Of a stretch of DNA of 37,971 nt, positions 17,356 to 27,023 are shown in pieces; positions within the stretch are counted from its first letter, which is position 1, and every line of letters starts with the position of its first letter. Position numbers and translations under genes: made by a program. The notes under the pieces were generated by a model, which saw only the letters and a program-made list of their open reading frames with translations, did not search any database and had not been told where the DNA came from. The DNA is from Verrucomicrobiota bacterium (lineage in GTDB: Bacteria > Verrucomicrobiota > Verrucomicrobiia > Opitutales > Opitutaceae), in the NCBI GenBank assembly GCA_018239845.1, contig JAFEGO010000026.1:1-37971 (forward strand). The letters are read 5' to 3'.

Positions 17356-18930
17356 ATGCCCACGAATCCGCCCATCCCGGTAAAGATCTACGACACGACC
17401 TTGCGCGACGGTACCCAGGGCGAGGGCATTAGCTTTTCGGTCACTGACAAGCTCCTGATCGCCCAGAAGCTCGACCAGTTTGGCGTGGACTACATCGAGG
17501 GCGGCTTCCCGGGGTCGAATCCCCGCGACATCGCGTTTTTCGCCGAGGCTAAAAATCTCAAGCTCAAGCACGCGCGCATGGCGGCCTTCGGTTCGACCCG
17601 CCGGGCGGGCGCCGTGGCTTCGGAAGACCCGCAGCTCCGCACGCTCCTCGACAGCCAGATGCCGGTGCTGACGATCGTCGGCAAAACCTGGTCGCTGCAC
17701 GTCGCCGAGATCCTCCGCACCACGCCCGAGGAAAACCTCGCGATGATCGAGGATTCGGTGCGCTACCTCGTCGCCCAAGGCCGCGAGGTGATCTACGACG
17801 CCGAGCACTTTTTCGACGGCTATCTCGATAATCCCGACTACGCGCTGCGCACCCTCGAGGCCGCGGCCCGGGGCGGCGCGAGCAACCTGACGCTCTGCGA
17901 AACCAACGGCGGCAAGCTCGTCCCCGAGGTCAGCCGCATCGTGGCGGCTGCCGTCGCCCGCTTCGGCGGCGACAAGATCGGCGTCCACTGCCACAACGAC
18001 AGCGGCCTCGGCGTGGCGGTCTCCCTTGCGGGCATCGACGCCGGCGCGGGCCTCGTGCAGGGCACGATGAACGGCTACGGCGAGCGCGTGGGCAACGCCA
18101 ACCTCATCACCATCCTGCCCAATCTCCTGCTCAAGATGAACCGCACGGCGCACTGCGCGCCGAACCTCGCGGAGCTGCGCGACCTCTCGCTGTACTTCGA
18201 CGAGCTGGCCAACCTGCGGCCCGATCCGAAGGCGCCCTACGTGGGTCACTCCGCCTTTGCCCACAAGGGCGGCCTGCACGCCAACGCCGCGCAGAAGGTC
18301 GCGCGCAGCTACGAGCACATCGATCCCGCCCTCGTGGGCAACCGCACGCGCGTCCTCGTCTCCGACATGGCCGGCCGCAGCAGCCTCGCGCTGAAGGCCA
18401 AGGAAATGGGCGTGGAGCTCGACGCCGCGCACCCCGGCATGAAGAACCTGATCGAGGAGCTGAAGGAGCGCGAGTTCCGCGGCTACGAGTACGAGGCGGC
18501 CGACGCGTCGTTCAAGCTGCTGGTCAGCAAGTCGCTCGGGCAGCGCAAGGACTTCTTCGAGGTCGAGAGTTACCGTGTGATCATCGAGCGCCGCGGCGCG
18601 GAGCTGCTGGCCGAGGCCACGGTGAAGCTGAAGGTCAACGGCGAGTCGGTCCACACTGTGGCCGAGGAGTCCGGCCCCATCGGCGCGCTCGACCAGGCCC
18701 TGCGTCGCGCCTTGGAGAAGGCCTACCCGCGCCTCCGCGAGCTGACGCTCCGCGACTACAAGGTGCGCATCCTGGAGAGCAACCTCGGCGCCGGCTCGCG
18801 CACGCGCGTGCTGATCGAGAGCGGCGACGGCCACCGCATCTGGGGCACTGTCGGCGTGAGCGACAACATCATCGACGCCAGCTGGGAAGCGCTGCGCGAG
18901 GCGGTGGAGTTCATGCTCACACAGGGTTGA
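17356..18930 (+). CDS. cimA: (R)-citramalate synthase
   Basis: Member of the isopropylmalate/homocitrate synthase family, closest to CimA, which condenses pyruvate and acetyl-CoA to citramalate and so feeds isoleucine synthesis without threonine. It has 524 residues. The TIM-barrel has DTTLRDGTQGEG near residue 13 and the metal ligands H211 and H213 in HCHNDSG. VGHSAFAHKGGLHANA begins the linker region, and a C-terminal regulatory LeuA-dimer domain follows. A TTG seven codons upstream extends the frame, but the ATG fits the family. Its position after thrC puts both routes towards 2-ketobutyrate in one operon. An alpha-isopropylmalate synthase or homocitrate synthase is less likely given the GTQGEG variant and length. 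Confidence 0.9.
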   Translation: MPTNPPIPVKIYDTTLRDGTQGEGISFSVTDKLLIAQKLDQFGVDYIEGGFPGSNPRDIAFFAEAKNLKLKHARMAAFGSTRRAGAVASEDPQLRTLLDSQMPVLTIVGKTWSLHVAEILRTTPEENLAMIEDSVRYLVAQGREVIYDAEHFFDGYLDNPDYALRTLEAAARGGASNLTLCETNGGKLVPEVSRIVAAAVARFGGDKIGVHCHNDSGLGVAVSLAGIDAGAGLVQGTMNGYGERVGNANLITILPNLLLKMNRTAHCAPNLAELRDLSLYFDELANLRPDPKAPYVGHSAFAHKGGLHANAAQKVARSYEHIDPALVGNRTRVLVSDMAGRSSLALKAKEMGVELDAAHPGMKNLIEELKEREFRGYEYEAADASFKLLVSKSLGQRKDFFEVESYRVIIERRGAELLAEATVKLKVNGESVHTVAEESGPIGALDQALRRALEKAYPRLRELTLRDYKVRILESNLGAGSRTRVLIESGDGHRIWGTVGVSDNIIDASWEALREAVEFMLTQG

Positions 18931-19072
18931 GCGGGCAGGGGGCCGTGGCTCCCGGTAAGCGGTCCGCCCGACTGCAACCGGCTGTGGAAGCGGGTTTTCG
19001 GGCGGGTGTTCAAAAAAATCCGCCCGCGTTTGGAAATTTTTCCGGGTTCTCCACACCGATTCCGCTCGCCGC

Positions 19073-20257
19073 GTGGAGTCTGGTTCGCACGCTCGCGGCA
19101 TCGTGCCTTTTCGTCTTCCTGCCGCCCGCATTGACTGGGTTAATAGTTCCTTCCTGATCGGTACCGCCGCCATCACCTGCACGGCCGTCCCCTTTTACCT
19201 GTGGCATTTCGGCCTCAACTGGTTCCAGGGGGGCATGTTCCTTGCCTTTTTTATCGCGACGGGCCTGAGCATCACGCTCGGCTACCACCGGCTCTTCGCC
19301 CACATCGCCTTCGAGGCGAGCTGGCCGGTCCGGCTCTTCACGCTGCTCTTTGGCGCCGCGGCTTTTGAAAACGCCGCGCTCAACTGGGTCTCGGACCACC
19401 GCCGCCACCACAAGCATGTCGACCATAAGGACGACCCCTACGACATCTCGCAGGGCTTCTGGTACGCGCACATCGGCTGGATCCTCTTCAAGCTCACGCC
19501 CGAGGCCCCCCTCGACAACGTCAACGACCTCCGCAAGGACCCGCTCGTGCGTTTCCAGTCCCGGTTTTACGTCCCGATCGCGGTGGTCATCGGCTTCGTC
19601 CTGCCGGCCTTCCTCGGTTATCTTTACGGCGGTGCGGTCGGAGCGCTGGGCGGCTTCCTGCTCGCCGGCGTCGCCCGCGTGGTCGCGGTGCAGCACATGA
19701 CGTTTTTCATCAACTCGCTCTGCCACACAGTCGGCAGCCAGCCGTACTCCGACAAGTGCAGCGCCCGCGACAGCGGCGTGATGGCGCTCTTCACCTTCGG
19801 CGAGGGCTATCACAACTATCACCACGAGTTTCAGCACGACTACCGCAACGGCGTGAAGTGGTGGCAGTGGGACCCGACCAAGTGGTCGATCTGGACCCTC
19901 GAGAAGATCCGGCTCGCGCGCGGCCTGCGCCGCGTGCCCGAGGAAAAGGTGCTGCTCGCCCAGCTCGCCGACACGCGTCGCCGCCTCAACGCCCGCCTCG
20001 CCTGCCGCAAGAACGTCCTCAATGAGCGCCTCCGCGTGCTGCTCCAGTCCTCCGACGCCAAGCTCCACCACCTCGGCGAGCGCTGGGCGGCCATCCGCGC
20101 CGACTACTCGCACCGCGCCGAAGTATTGAAGGCTGAATACACCGAGAAGGCCGTCCACCAGCTGGAGGAAGCCCGGGCCCATCTCGCCGAGATCCGCCGC
20201 GAACTGCGCGAGGCCCTGAGCCTCCTCGAGACGGCCGGCGCGCCCGCGCCGGTCTGA
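19073..20257 (+). CDS. Membrane fatty acid desaturase (acyl-CoA delta-9 type) with helical C-terminal extension
   Basis: Integral-membrane di-iron desaturase predicted to introduce a cis double bond into acyl chains, adjusting membrane fluidity. All three histidine boxes are present: HRLFAH (72-77), HRRHH (109-113) and HNYHH (247-251). Hydrophobic segments lie at about 26-45, 50-70, 88-100 and 165-205. The catalytic part ends near residue 285. The remaining ~105 residues are charged, Leu/Arg/Glu-rich and probably coiled coil, an extra region absent from typical DesC proteins. The start is a GTG and is uncertain; another in-frame GTG is at 19103. A strong intrinsic terminator follows. cimA ends 142 bases upstream, and that gap holds only a weak inverted repeat (18999-19026). 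Confidence 0.88.
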   Translation: MESGSHARGIVPFRLPAARIDWVNSSFLIGTAAITCTAVPFYLWHFGLNWFQGGMFLAFFIATGLSITLGYHRLFAHIAFEASWPVRLFTLLFGAAAFENAALNWVSDHRRHHKHVDHKDDPYDISQGFWYAHIGWILFKLTPEAPLDNVNDLRKDPLVRFQSRFYVPIAVVIGFVLPAFLGYLYGGAVGALGGFLLAGVARVVAVQHMTFFINSLCHTVGSQPYSDKCSARDSGVMALFTFGEGYHNYHHEFQHDYRNGVKWWQWDPTKWSIWTLEKIRLARGLRRVPEEKVLLAQLADTRRRLNARLACRKNVLNERLRVLLQSSDAKLHHLGERWAAIRADYSHRAEVLKAEYTEKAVHQLEEARAHLAEIRRELREALSLLETAGAPAPV

Positions 20258-20283
20258 GCGACGGGCATCAGTTCCAATGATCG

Positions 20284-20311
20284 GGGCGGTTATCCTTAAC
20301 CGCCCTTTTTT
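20284..20311 (+). terminator. Intrinsic terminator of the desaturase gene
   Basis: A perfect 9-bp stem (GGGCGGTTA with TAACCGCCC), a 4-base loop TCCT and a run of six T residues. On the minus strand the hairpin has no T-run, so it serves the rightward gene; cardiolipin synthase converges from the other side. Confidence 0.9.
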
Positions 20312-20315
20312 GTGC

Positions 20316-21758
20316 CTACAGCAGCGGCGCCAGCAGCCGGCTCAGATCCTCCAGGATACCGCTGAGCACACGGTGCCGCCGCAGCTTGTCGGGGCCCGGC
20401 TCGCGGCATTGCTTGAGCTGCTCCTCGGCCCAGGCCCGGATCGCGAGCACGTCGGGCGTCGAGTGGGCAAACACGCCGATCTCGAAATTCACGAAGAGGC
20501 TGCGCGGGTCGAAGTTCGCCGAGCCGAGCACTGCCGTCGTGTCGTCGGAGATGACCGCCTTGCTGTGCATCATGCCCGGGCCGAAGAGCCGCACGCGTAC
20601 GCCGGCCTCCTGCAGCGAGCGTACATAGTGGCGGCGCGCGAAATCGGTGATCGGGTGGTTGGAGTGCGCCGGGATGATCAGGGTGATCGCGCAGCCGGTG
20701 TGGGCTTTCACCAGCAGCGAGCGCAGCAGCACCTCGTCGGGCAGGAAGTACGGGGTGACGACCCAGAGGCTGTGCTTTGCCTCCTGGATCATGGAGACGA
20801 TGCCTTCGTAAAGCGGGTCGCCTTTGATGTCGGGTCCGCTGGCCACGACCTGCAGGGTGCTGTCGCCCTGCGGCGAGAGTGCGGCGGCGCTGCCTTCGGC
20901 CTGCAGGGTCTCCGGGGCCTGGTTGCTGGCGAAGCACCAGTCGGCGATGAACACCTCGTTCAGCTGCACGGCGGCCGGGCCCATGATCACCGCGCCGAAG
21001 TCCCGCCAGCGTTTCTTCAGCGGGGTGGGGCCCATGTACTCGCGGGCAAGATTGTGGCCGCCGATGATCGCAGTGTGATGGTCGAAGACGGCGATCTTGC
21101 GGTGATTGCGGAGGTTGGCTGAGCCGCGCGAGGTGAAGGGCCGTACCGGCATGAACCACGCGACTTCGCCCCCGGCGTCGAGGATCGGCCGCACAAAGCC
21201 CCGGCGCACAAACATGCAGCCCACCGCGTCGAGCAGCAGGCGGACTTTCACGCCGGCCCGCGCGCGCTCGGCGAGCAGGGCGACTATGCGCCGGCCGGTT
21301 TCGTCGCGCCCGAGGATGAACGTCGCGATGTGGATCGAGTGCCGCGCCGCCTGGATGTGTTCCACGAGGGTCGCGAACGCGTCTTCTCCCGTGGTCAGGA
21401 GCGCGAGGCGGTTGCCCGGCAGCGGGGCCGGGGCACCGTTGGCGATGACGGTGTGGGCGACGGGCGGCTGGCCCTCCAGCGGCGTGCCGCTGGGCAGGGC
21501 AGGGCGGAGCCGGGCCTTGAGCTCGGCCAGCTGGCGGAGCTTGCGTCCGCCGAAGAGGAGGTAAAAAGGCACGCCGACGTACGGCACGAGCACGATCCCC
21601 AGCAGCCAGGCGAGGGTGTTGGCCGGCGCCCGCCGCTCGCTCATGAGCCGCGCCACGAGGAAAAACGCGAGGAGGAAGCCCGCGATGGAGAACAGACTCG
21701 GCCACAGGCCACGCTCGAGAAACAGGTTCAGGAGTTCGTGGAAAAAATCCGCGATCAC
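20316..21758 (-). CDS. cls: Cardiolipin synthase (phospholipase D family)
   Basis: Membrane enzyme that condenses phosphatidylglycerol molecules to cardiolipin. It has 480 residues. Two N-terminal hydrophobic segments (about 20-38 and 48-68) precede two PLD domains. The first HKD motif is H219-x-K221 with D226 (NHRKIAVFD); the second is H398-x-K400 with D405 (MHSKAVISD), followed by GSANFDPRS. This is the standard bacterial Cls architecture. The open frame continues upstream across the tRNA gene in another frame but has no coding character there. It converges on the desaturase gene, so two membrane-lipid genes lie tail to tail. Confidence 0.95.
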   Translation of the reverse strand: MIADFFHELLNLFLERGLWPSLFSIAGFLLAFFLVARLMSERRAPANTLAWLLGIVLVPYVGVPFYLLFGGRKLRQLAELKARLRPALPSGTPLEGQPPVAHTVIANGAPAPLPGNRLALLTTGEDAFATLVEHIQAARHSIHIATFILGRDETGRRIVALLAERARAGVKVRLLLDAVGCMFVRRGFVRPILDAGGEVAWFMPVRPFTSRGSANLRNHRKIAVFDHHTAIIGGHNLAREYMGPTPLKKRWRDFGAVIMGPAAVQLNEVFIADWCFASNQAPETLQAEGSAAALSPQGDSTLQVVASGPDIKGDPLYEGIVSMIQEAKHSLWVVTPYFLPDEVLLRSLLVKAHTGCAITLIIPAHSNHPITDFARRHYVRSLQEAGVRVRLFGPGMMHSKAVISDDTTAVLGSANFDPRSLFVNFEIGVFAHSTPDVLAIRAWAEEQLKQCREPGPDKLRRHRVLSGILEDLSRLLAPLL

Positions 21759-21855
21759 GTCCTTCAGACAACCCGCCGGGAGCGCCGATGCAAGGGAGCG
21801 CTAAAAAAACCTTGCCGTCCGCGAAATGAGTCGAGAGTTTTCGCCTTCCTTCACT

Positions 21856-21941
21856 GGTAGGATACTCAAGTGGCCAACGAGGGGAGACTGTAAATCTCCT
21901 GGCTAACGCCTTCTCTGGTTCGAATCCAGATCCTACCACCA
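21856..21941 (+). tRNA. tRNA-Tyr (anticodon GTA)
   Basis: Class II tRNA with a long variable arm. Acceptor strands are GGTAGGA (21856-21862) and TCCTACC (21931-21937), discriminator A, and an encoded CCA (21939-21941). The anticodon stem is GGAGA/TCTCC around loop CTGTAAA, with GTA at 21890-21892. The variable arm is GGC-TAAC-GCC, and the T arm is TCTGG/CCAGA around TTCGAAT. Long variable arm, GTA anticodon and discriminator A agree with tyrosine. Confidence 0.97.
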
Positions 21942-21971
21942 CTTTCCCAAGCCCGAGCGGGCGAAGGGCTT

Positions 21972-21999
21972 AAGGGCCGGTCTTTTGACCGGCCCTTTT
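21972..21999 (+). terminator. Intrinsic terminator after tRNA-Tyr
   Basis: An 11-bp perfect stem (AAGGGCCGGTC with GACCGGCCCTT), loop TTTT, then a short T-run that overlaps the stem end. It lies 30 bases after the tRNA and 11 bases beyond the stop of the converging LON-domain gene, whose transcript it may also end. Confidence 0.85.
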
Positions 22000-22010
22000 C
22001 GTTTCCCGGG

Positions 22011-22700
22011 TCAGTTGTGCGAGATCCGGTCGTCGGGCAGGTGGCCTTGGAGCTTCTGCCGCAGGCGGATCTCGTCGATCTCGCGGCGCAGGTGACGGGT
22101 GAAAAGTTCGAGGCGCGCGCGGATATCGAGGGTTTCGAGAAGCTTTTGTTTCAGCCCCGGGTTGTCGCAGAGACTGAAGGCGGCGAGGTCCACCAGCGTC
22201 TCCGGATCCTCGATGCCGCGGAGGAAGGCCGCCATCTCGGGCGGCACGGTGGCCCCGAGCTTCTGTTTCACGCCGATCAGCTTGGCGAGGTCTTGGTGGA
22301 GGCGCGTGGTGACCTCCGTCTCTGCCTCGTCGAGCGGCAGGCTCGGCAGGGCTTTGATGCGCAGGCGGCGGTAGGGCTCGTCGGTCAGGACCTCGAGGAT
22401 TTCCACCCGGCAGAGACCTTGGAGGAGGAGGTTGGAGGTGCCGTTGTCGTTTTCCTGGCACGCCCGCACGATGCCCACGGAGGCGATCCGGTGCGGCGGC
22501 TCGAACTGGTCGGCGAGATTGGCCCGCGCGCTGTCGAGGCCCGCGACCGCGAAGAGGCGGTTGCTCGCGAGCACGTCCTTCAGCATGTGCCGGTAGCGCG
22601 GCTCAAAGATATGGAGCGGCAGCAGCGCCTGCGGGAAGAACACCGTATTCGGCAGGGTCATCGCGGGAACCACCTCGGGCAGGTTGATTTCCAAGTCCAT
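22011..22700 (-). CDS. LON peptidase substrate-binding domain protein
   Basis: 229-residue protein made of the N-terminal substrate-recognition domain of Lon protease, without the AAA+ and peptidase parts. Family features are LPNTVFFPQALLPLHIFEPRY near the start and the LLLQGLCRVEI segment, followed by a helical C-terminal half. Stand-alone copies are widespread in bacteria and their function is poorly known; a role in binding unfolded proteins or as an adaptor is a guess. It is divergent from dnaK, with 214 bases between the two starts, which may hint at a shared proteostasis context. Confidence 0.88.
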   Translation of the reverse strand: MDLEINLPEVVPAMTLPNTVFFPQALLPLHIFEPRYRHMLKDVLASNRLFAVAGLDSARANLADQFEPPHRIASVGIVRACQENDNGTSNLLLQGLCRVEILEVLTDEPYRRLRIKALPSLPLDEAETEVTTRLHQDLAKLIGVKQKLGATVPPEMAAFLRGIEDPETLVDLAAFSLCDNPGLKQKLLETLDIRARLELFTRHLRREIDEIRLRQKLQGHLPDDRISHN

Positions 22701-22748
22701 GTGGGCACCGTAAGTGCCTCCGGCCGGAATTCAACTGCCGTCGAGCGA

Positions 22749-22803
22749 TGTCACACTTTATGGCACAAGTGTGACAGGGTGTGACACGAGATGGGACAGG
22801 GTG
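22749..22803. promoter_or_regulatory. Repeat array upstream of dnaK (candidate operator)
   Basis: TGTCACAC (22749-22756) and GTGTGACA (22769-22776) are perfect inverted arms 12 bases apart. GTGTGACA recurs at 22779, 10 bases on. TGTGACAGGGTG (22770-22781) is nearly repeated as TGGGACAGGGTG at 22792-22803, a 22-base period. Spacings near whole helical turns fit protein binding on one DNA face. It resembles neither CIRCE nor a sigma-32 promoter. It lies between dnaK and the divergent LON-domain gene and could serve either. Confidence 0.55.
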
Positions 22804-22914
22804 GCGTGATAAAATGACTGATCCCTTCGACGGATATATTTTAAATAACTAATTTAGAGTGAGTAATGTAAGTTGAGCGGTAAGGGCACATGGCTTGCTG
22901 AAAGGGTAGGGCAT

Positions 22915-24858
22915 ATGAGCAAAATTTTAGGCATCGATCTCGGCACCACTAACTCTTGCATGGCTGTGATGGAGGGCGGCGAACCCGTCGTCATCCCCAA
23001 TGCGGAGGGTGCACGCACTACGCCGTCTGTCGTGGCATTTACCAAGAGCGGCGAGCGTCTCGTCGGCCAGGCCGCCAAGCGCCAGGCCGTGACCAACCCG
23101 CGTAACACGGTTTTCTCCGCCAAGCGCCTCATCGGTCGCAAGTACACCGAAGTCAGCGAAGAGGCGAAGAACATGCCGTTCAAGGTGGTCGCCGGCAAAA
23201 ACGGCGACGCCTACATCGAAGTCCAGGTCGGCGACAAGACCGAGCAGTTTGCGCCGCAGCAGATCGCGGCGTTCGTGCTCGGCAAGCTGAAGGCCGACGC
23301 CGAGGCCTACCTCGGTGAGAAGGTCTCGCAGGCCGTCATCACGGTCCCCGCGTACTTCAACGATTCCCAGCGTCAGGCCACCAAGGACGCCGGCAAGATC
23401 GCCGGCCTCGAGGTCCTCCGCATCATCAACGAGCCCACGGCGGCCTCGCTCGCCTACGGCCTCGACAAGAAGAAGGACGAGAAGATCTCGGTCTTCGACT
23501 TGGGCGGCGGCACCTTCGACGTCTCCGTGCTGGAGATCGGCGACGGCGTCTTCGAGGTGAAGGCCACCAACGGCGACACCCACCTCGGCGGCGACAACTG
23601 GGACGACGCCATCATCGGCTGGCTCGTCGAGACCTTTAAGAAGGAAAACGGCATCGACCTCCGCAAGGACCCGATGGCCCTCCAGCGCCTCAAGGAAGAG
23701 GCCGAGAAGGCCAAGATCGCCCTTTCTTCCACGCAGTCCGTGGACATTAACCTGCCGTTCATCACGGCCGACGCGTCCGGCCCGAAGCACCTCAACGTGC
23801 AGCTCAGCCGCGCGAAGATGGAGCAGATCTGCGACTCGCTCTTCGAGCGCTGCATCGCGCCCTTCAAGAACTGTCTGCGCGACGCCGACCTCAACGCGAC
23901 CCAGATCGACGAGCTCGTGCTCGTCGGCGGCATGACCCGCATGCCCAAGGTTGTCGACATCGCCAAGCAGCTCGGCGGCAAGGCCCCGCACCAGGGCGTC
24001 AACCCCGATGAAGTCGTCGCCGTCGGCGCGGCCATCCAGGGTGGCGTCCTCAAGGGCGAGGTCCGCGACGTGCTCCTCCTCGACGTCACCCCGCTGACCC
24101 TCGGCATCATGACGGCCGGCGATGTGTCCACGCCGATGATCGCGCGCAATACCACCATTCCCTCCAAGAAGACGCAGGTCTTCTCGACGTACAGCGACAA
24201 CCAGCCCGGCGTCGAGATCGTGGTCCTCCAGGGCGAGCGCCCGATGGCCCGCGACAACAAGAACCTCGGTACCTTCAAGCTCGACGGCATCCCGCCGGCG
24301 CCGCGCGGCACGCCGCAGATCGAGGTCACCTTCGACATCGACGCCAACGGCATCCTCCACGTCTCCGCCAAGGACCTTGGCACGGGCAAGGAGCAGAAGA
24401 TCACCATCCAGGGCTCGTCCGGCCTCTCCAAGGAAGAGGTTGAGAAGATGACCAAGGAGGCTGAGCTCAATGCCGCCGAGGACGCCAAGCGCAAGGAAGC
24501 CGTCGAGACGCGCAATCAGCTGGACTCCTCCATCTATCAGATGGAAAAGGCCATCAAGGACGCGGGAGACAAGCTCCCGGCCGAGATCAAGTCGAAGTCC
24601 GAGGCCGCCATCGCCGACGCGAAGAAGGACCTCGAGAGCAACGACGGTGCGCGTATGAAGGCCGCGAACGAGAAGCTCACCGCCATCGGCGCCGAGCTCT
24701 ACGCCGAGGCCGCCAAGGCCGGCCAGGCCGCGGGCGCCACGCCCGAGGCGGGTGCCGCTGCCGGCACCGAAGGCTCCGCCAAGAAGACCGAGAAGAAGGC
24801 CGACGTCGTCGACGCCGACTTCGAGGTCGTGGACGAGGACAAGAACAACAAGAAGTAA
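22915..24858 (+). CDS. dnaK: Chaperone DnaK (Hsp70)
   Basis: ATP-dependent cytoplasmic chaperone, 647 residues. The ATPase domain begins [25 protein letters not shown] and [11 protein letters not shown] are the usual nucleotide-binding stretches, and the linker [12 protein letters not shown] leads into the substrate-binding domain. The lid ends in an acidic, lysine-rich tail (…[17 protein letters not shown]). The start is set by homology and by a G-rich stretch (GGGTAGG) just upstream; an earlier in-frame ATG at 22873 adds 14 unrelated residues. grpE and dnaJ are not next to it. groES and groEL follow in the same direction after a hairpin. Confidence 0.97.
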   Translation: MSKILGIDLGTTNSCMAVMEGGEPVVIPNAEGARTTPSVVAFTKSGERLVGQAAKRQAVTNPRNTVFSAKRLIGRKYTEVSEEAKNMPFKVVAGKNGDAYIEVQVGDKTEQFAPQQIAAFVLGKLKADAEAYLGEKVSQAVITVPAYFNDSQRQATKDAGKIAGLEVLRIINEPTAASLAYGLDKKKDEKISVFDLGGGTFDVSVLEIGDGVFEVKATNGDTHLGGDNWDDAIIGWLVETFKKENGIDLRKDPMALQRLKEEAEKAKIALSSTQSVDINLPFITADASGPKHLNVQLSRAKMEQICDSLFERCIAPFKNCLRDADLNATQIDELVLVGGMTRMPKVVDIAKQLGGKAPHQGVNPDEVVAVGAAIQGGVLKGEVRDVLLLDVTPLTLGIMTAGDVSTPMIARNTTIPSKKTQVFSTYSDNQPGVEIVVLQGERPMARDNKNLGTFKLDGIPPAPRGTPQIEVTFDIDANGILHVSAKDLGTGKEQKITIQGSSGLSKEEVEKMTKEAELNAAEDAKRKEAVETRNQLDSSIYQMEKAIKDAGDKLPAEIKSKSEAAIADAKKDLESNDGARMKAANEKLTAIGAELYAEAAKAGQAAGATPEAGAAAGTEGSAKKTEKKADVVDADFEVVDEDKNNKK

Positions 24859-24869
24859 TTTAAGCCTTT

Positions 24870-24905
24870 GCGCGCCGTCCGGCATTTCTGCCGACGGCGC
24901 GCTTT
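24870..24905 (+). terminator. Hairpin between dnaK and groES
   Basis: The arm GCGCGCCGTC pairs with GACGGCGCGC, continued by GGCA/TGCC around loop TTTC with one bulged C: 14 base pairs in all. Only three T residues follow, so termination is probably partial. It may also stabilise the dnaK mRNA 3' end or separate dnaK and groESL expression levels. Confidence 0.6.
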
Positions 24906-24948
24906 GCTAACAACAAAACCAAAAAACCACCATTCAACCCAACCATAT

Positions 24949-25245
24949 ATGGCTAACGTCAAAATCAAACCCATCGGTGATCGCGTTCTCGTCGAACACA
25001 TCGAGGAAAAAGAGCAGGTCCGCGGCGGGATCATCATTCCCGACAGCGCCAAGGAAAAACCGCAGGAGGCCAAGGTCATTGCCCTCGGCACCGGCAAGAA
25101 GGGCGAGGACGGCAAGGTCTCCGCTTTCGAGGTCAAGGTCGGCGACAAGGTCCTCATCAGCAAGTACGGCGGCACCGAGGTGAAGATCGACGACAAGAAG
25201 TACACGCTCGTGCGCGAGGACGACATCCTCGGCGTCATCGGCTAA
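24949..25245 (+). CDS. groES: Co-chaperonin GroES
   Basis: 98-residue Hsp10 that caps the GroEL chamber. The N-terminal [18 protein letters not shown] and the mobile loop region ([20 protein letters not shown]) are typical, and it ends with [13 protein letters not shown]. The ATG is chosen because homology starts at [10 protein letters not shown]; an earlier open stretch covers the preceding hairpin. The 42 bases before the start contain no G at all, so there is no SD and the leader should be unstructured. groEL follows after 51 bases. Confidence 0.97.
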   Translation: MANVKIKPIGDRVLVEHIEEKEQVRGGIIIPDSAKEKPQEAKVIALGTGKKGEDGKVSAFEVKVGDKVLISKYGGTEVKIDDKKYTLVREDDILGVIG

Positions 25246-25296
25246 CCGGTACGTCCCCTTACAACTCAAAATCCATAGCTTAAAAACTTAATCAAC

Positions 25297-26943
<1,647 letters not shown>

Positions 26944-26975
26944 GTCCCGCTGCTCAACTCAGCCTGAAACACTTC

Positions 26976-27005
26976 AAGGCGCGCTCTTCGGAGCGCGCCT
27001 TTTTT
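26976..27005 (+). terminator. Intrinsic terminator of groEL
   Basis: A perfect stem GGCGCGCTC/GAGCGCGCC with a stable TTCG tetraloop, preceded by AA and followed by six T residues. The converging cydB stop lies 18 bases further on. Confidence 0.93.
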
Positions 27006-27023
27006 GTGTCTGGCGGCGGCGCC

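Noticed and set aside
18999..19026. Inverted repeat CGGGCGG/CCGCCCG between cimA and the desaturase gene as a terminator
   Set aside because: The 14-base loop holds the A-run and no T-run follows on the plus strand, so it does not fit an intrinsic terminator; at most a weak hairpin.
20296..21942. A long minus-strand frame covering cls in another frame and running through the tRNA
   Set aside because: Its translation is Arg/Pro/Ala-rich without domains, and it crosses a clear tRNA-Tyr gene; the real gene is cls in the neighbouring frame.
22884..22899. Sigma-54-like -24/-12 match (GGGCAC-N5-TTGCT) before dnaK
   Set aside because: The GG-N10-GC spacing is right, but transcription would begin about 5 bases before the ATG and lose the G-rich ribosome site. 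Likely chance, unless dnaK has a leaderless transcript.
22701..22914. CIRCE or HrcA operator upstream of dnaK, or before groES
   Set aside because: No TTAGCACTC-N9-GAGTGCTAA dyad or close variant was found in either intergenic region.
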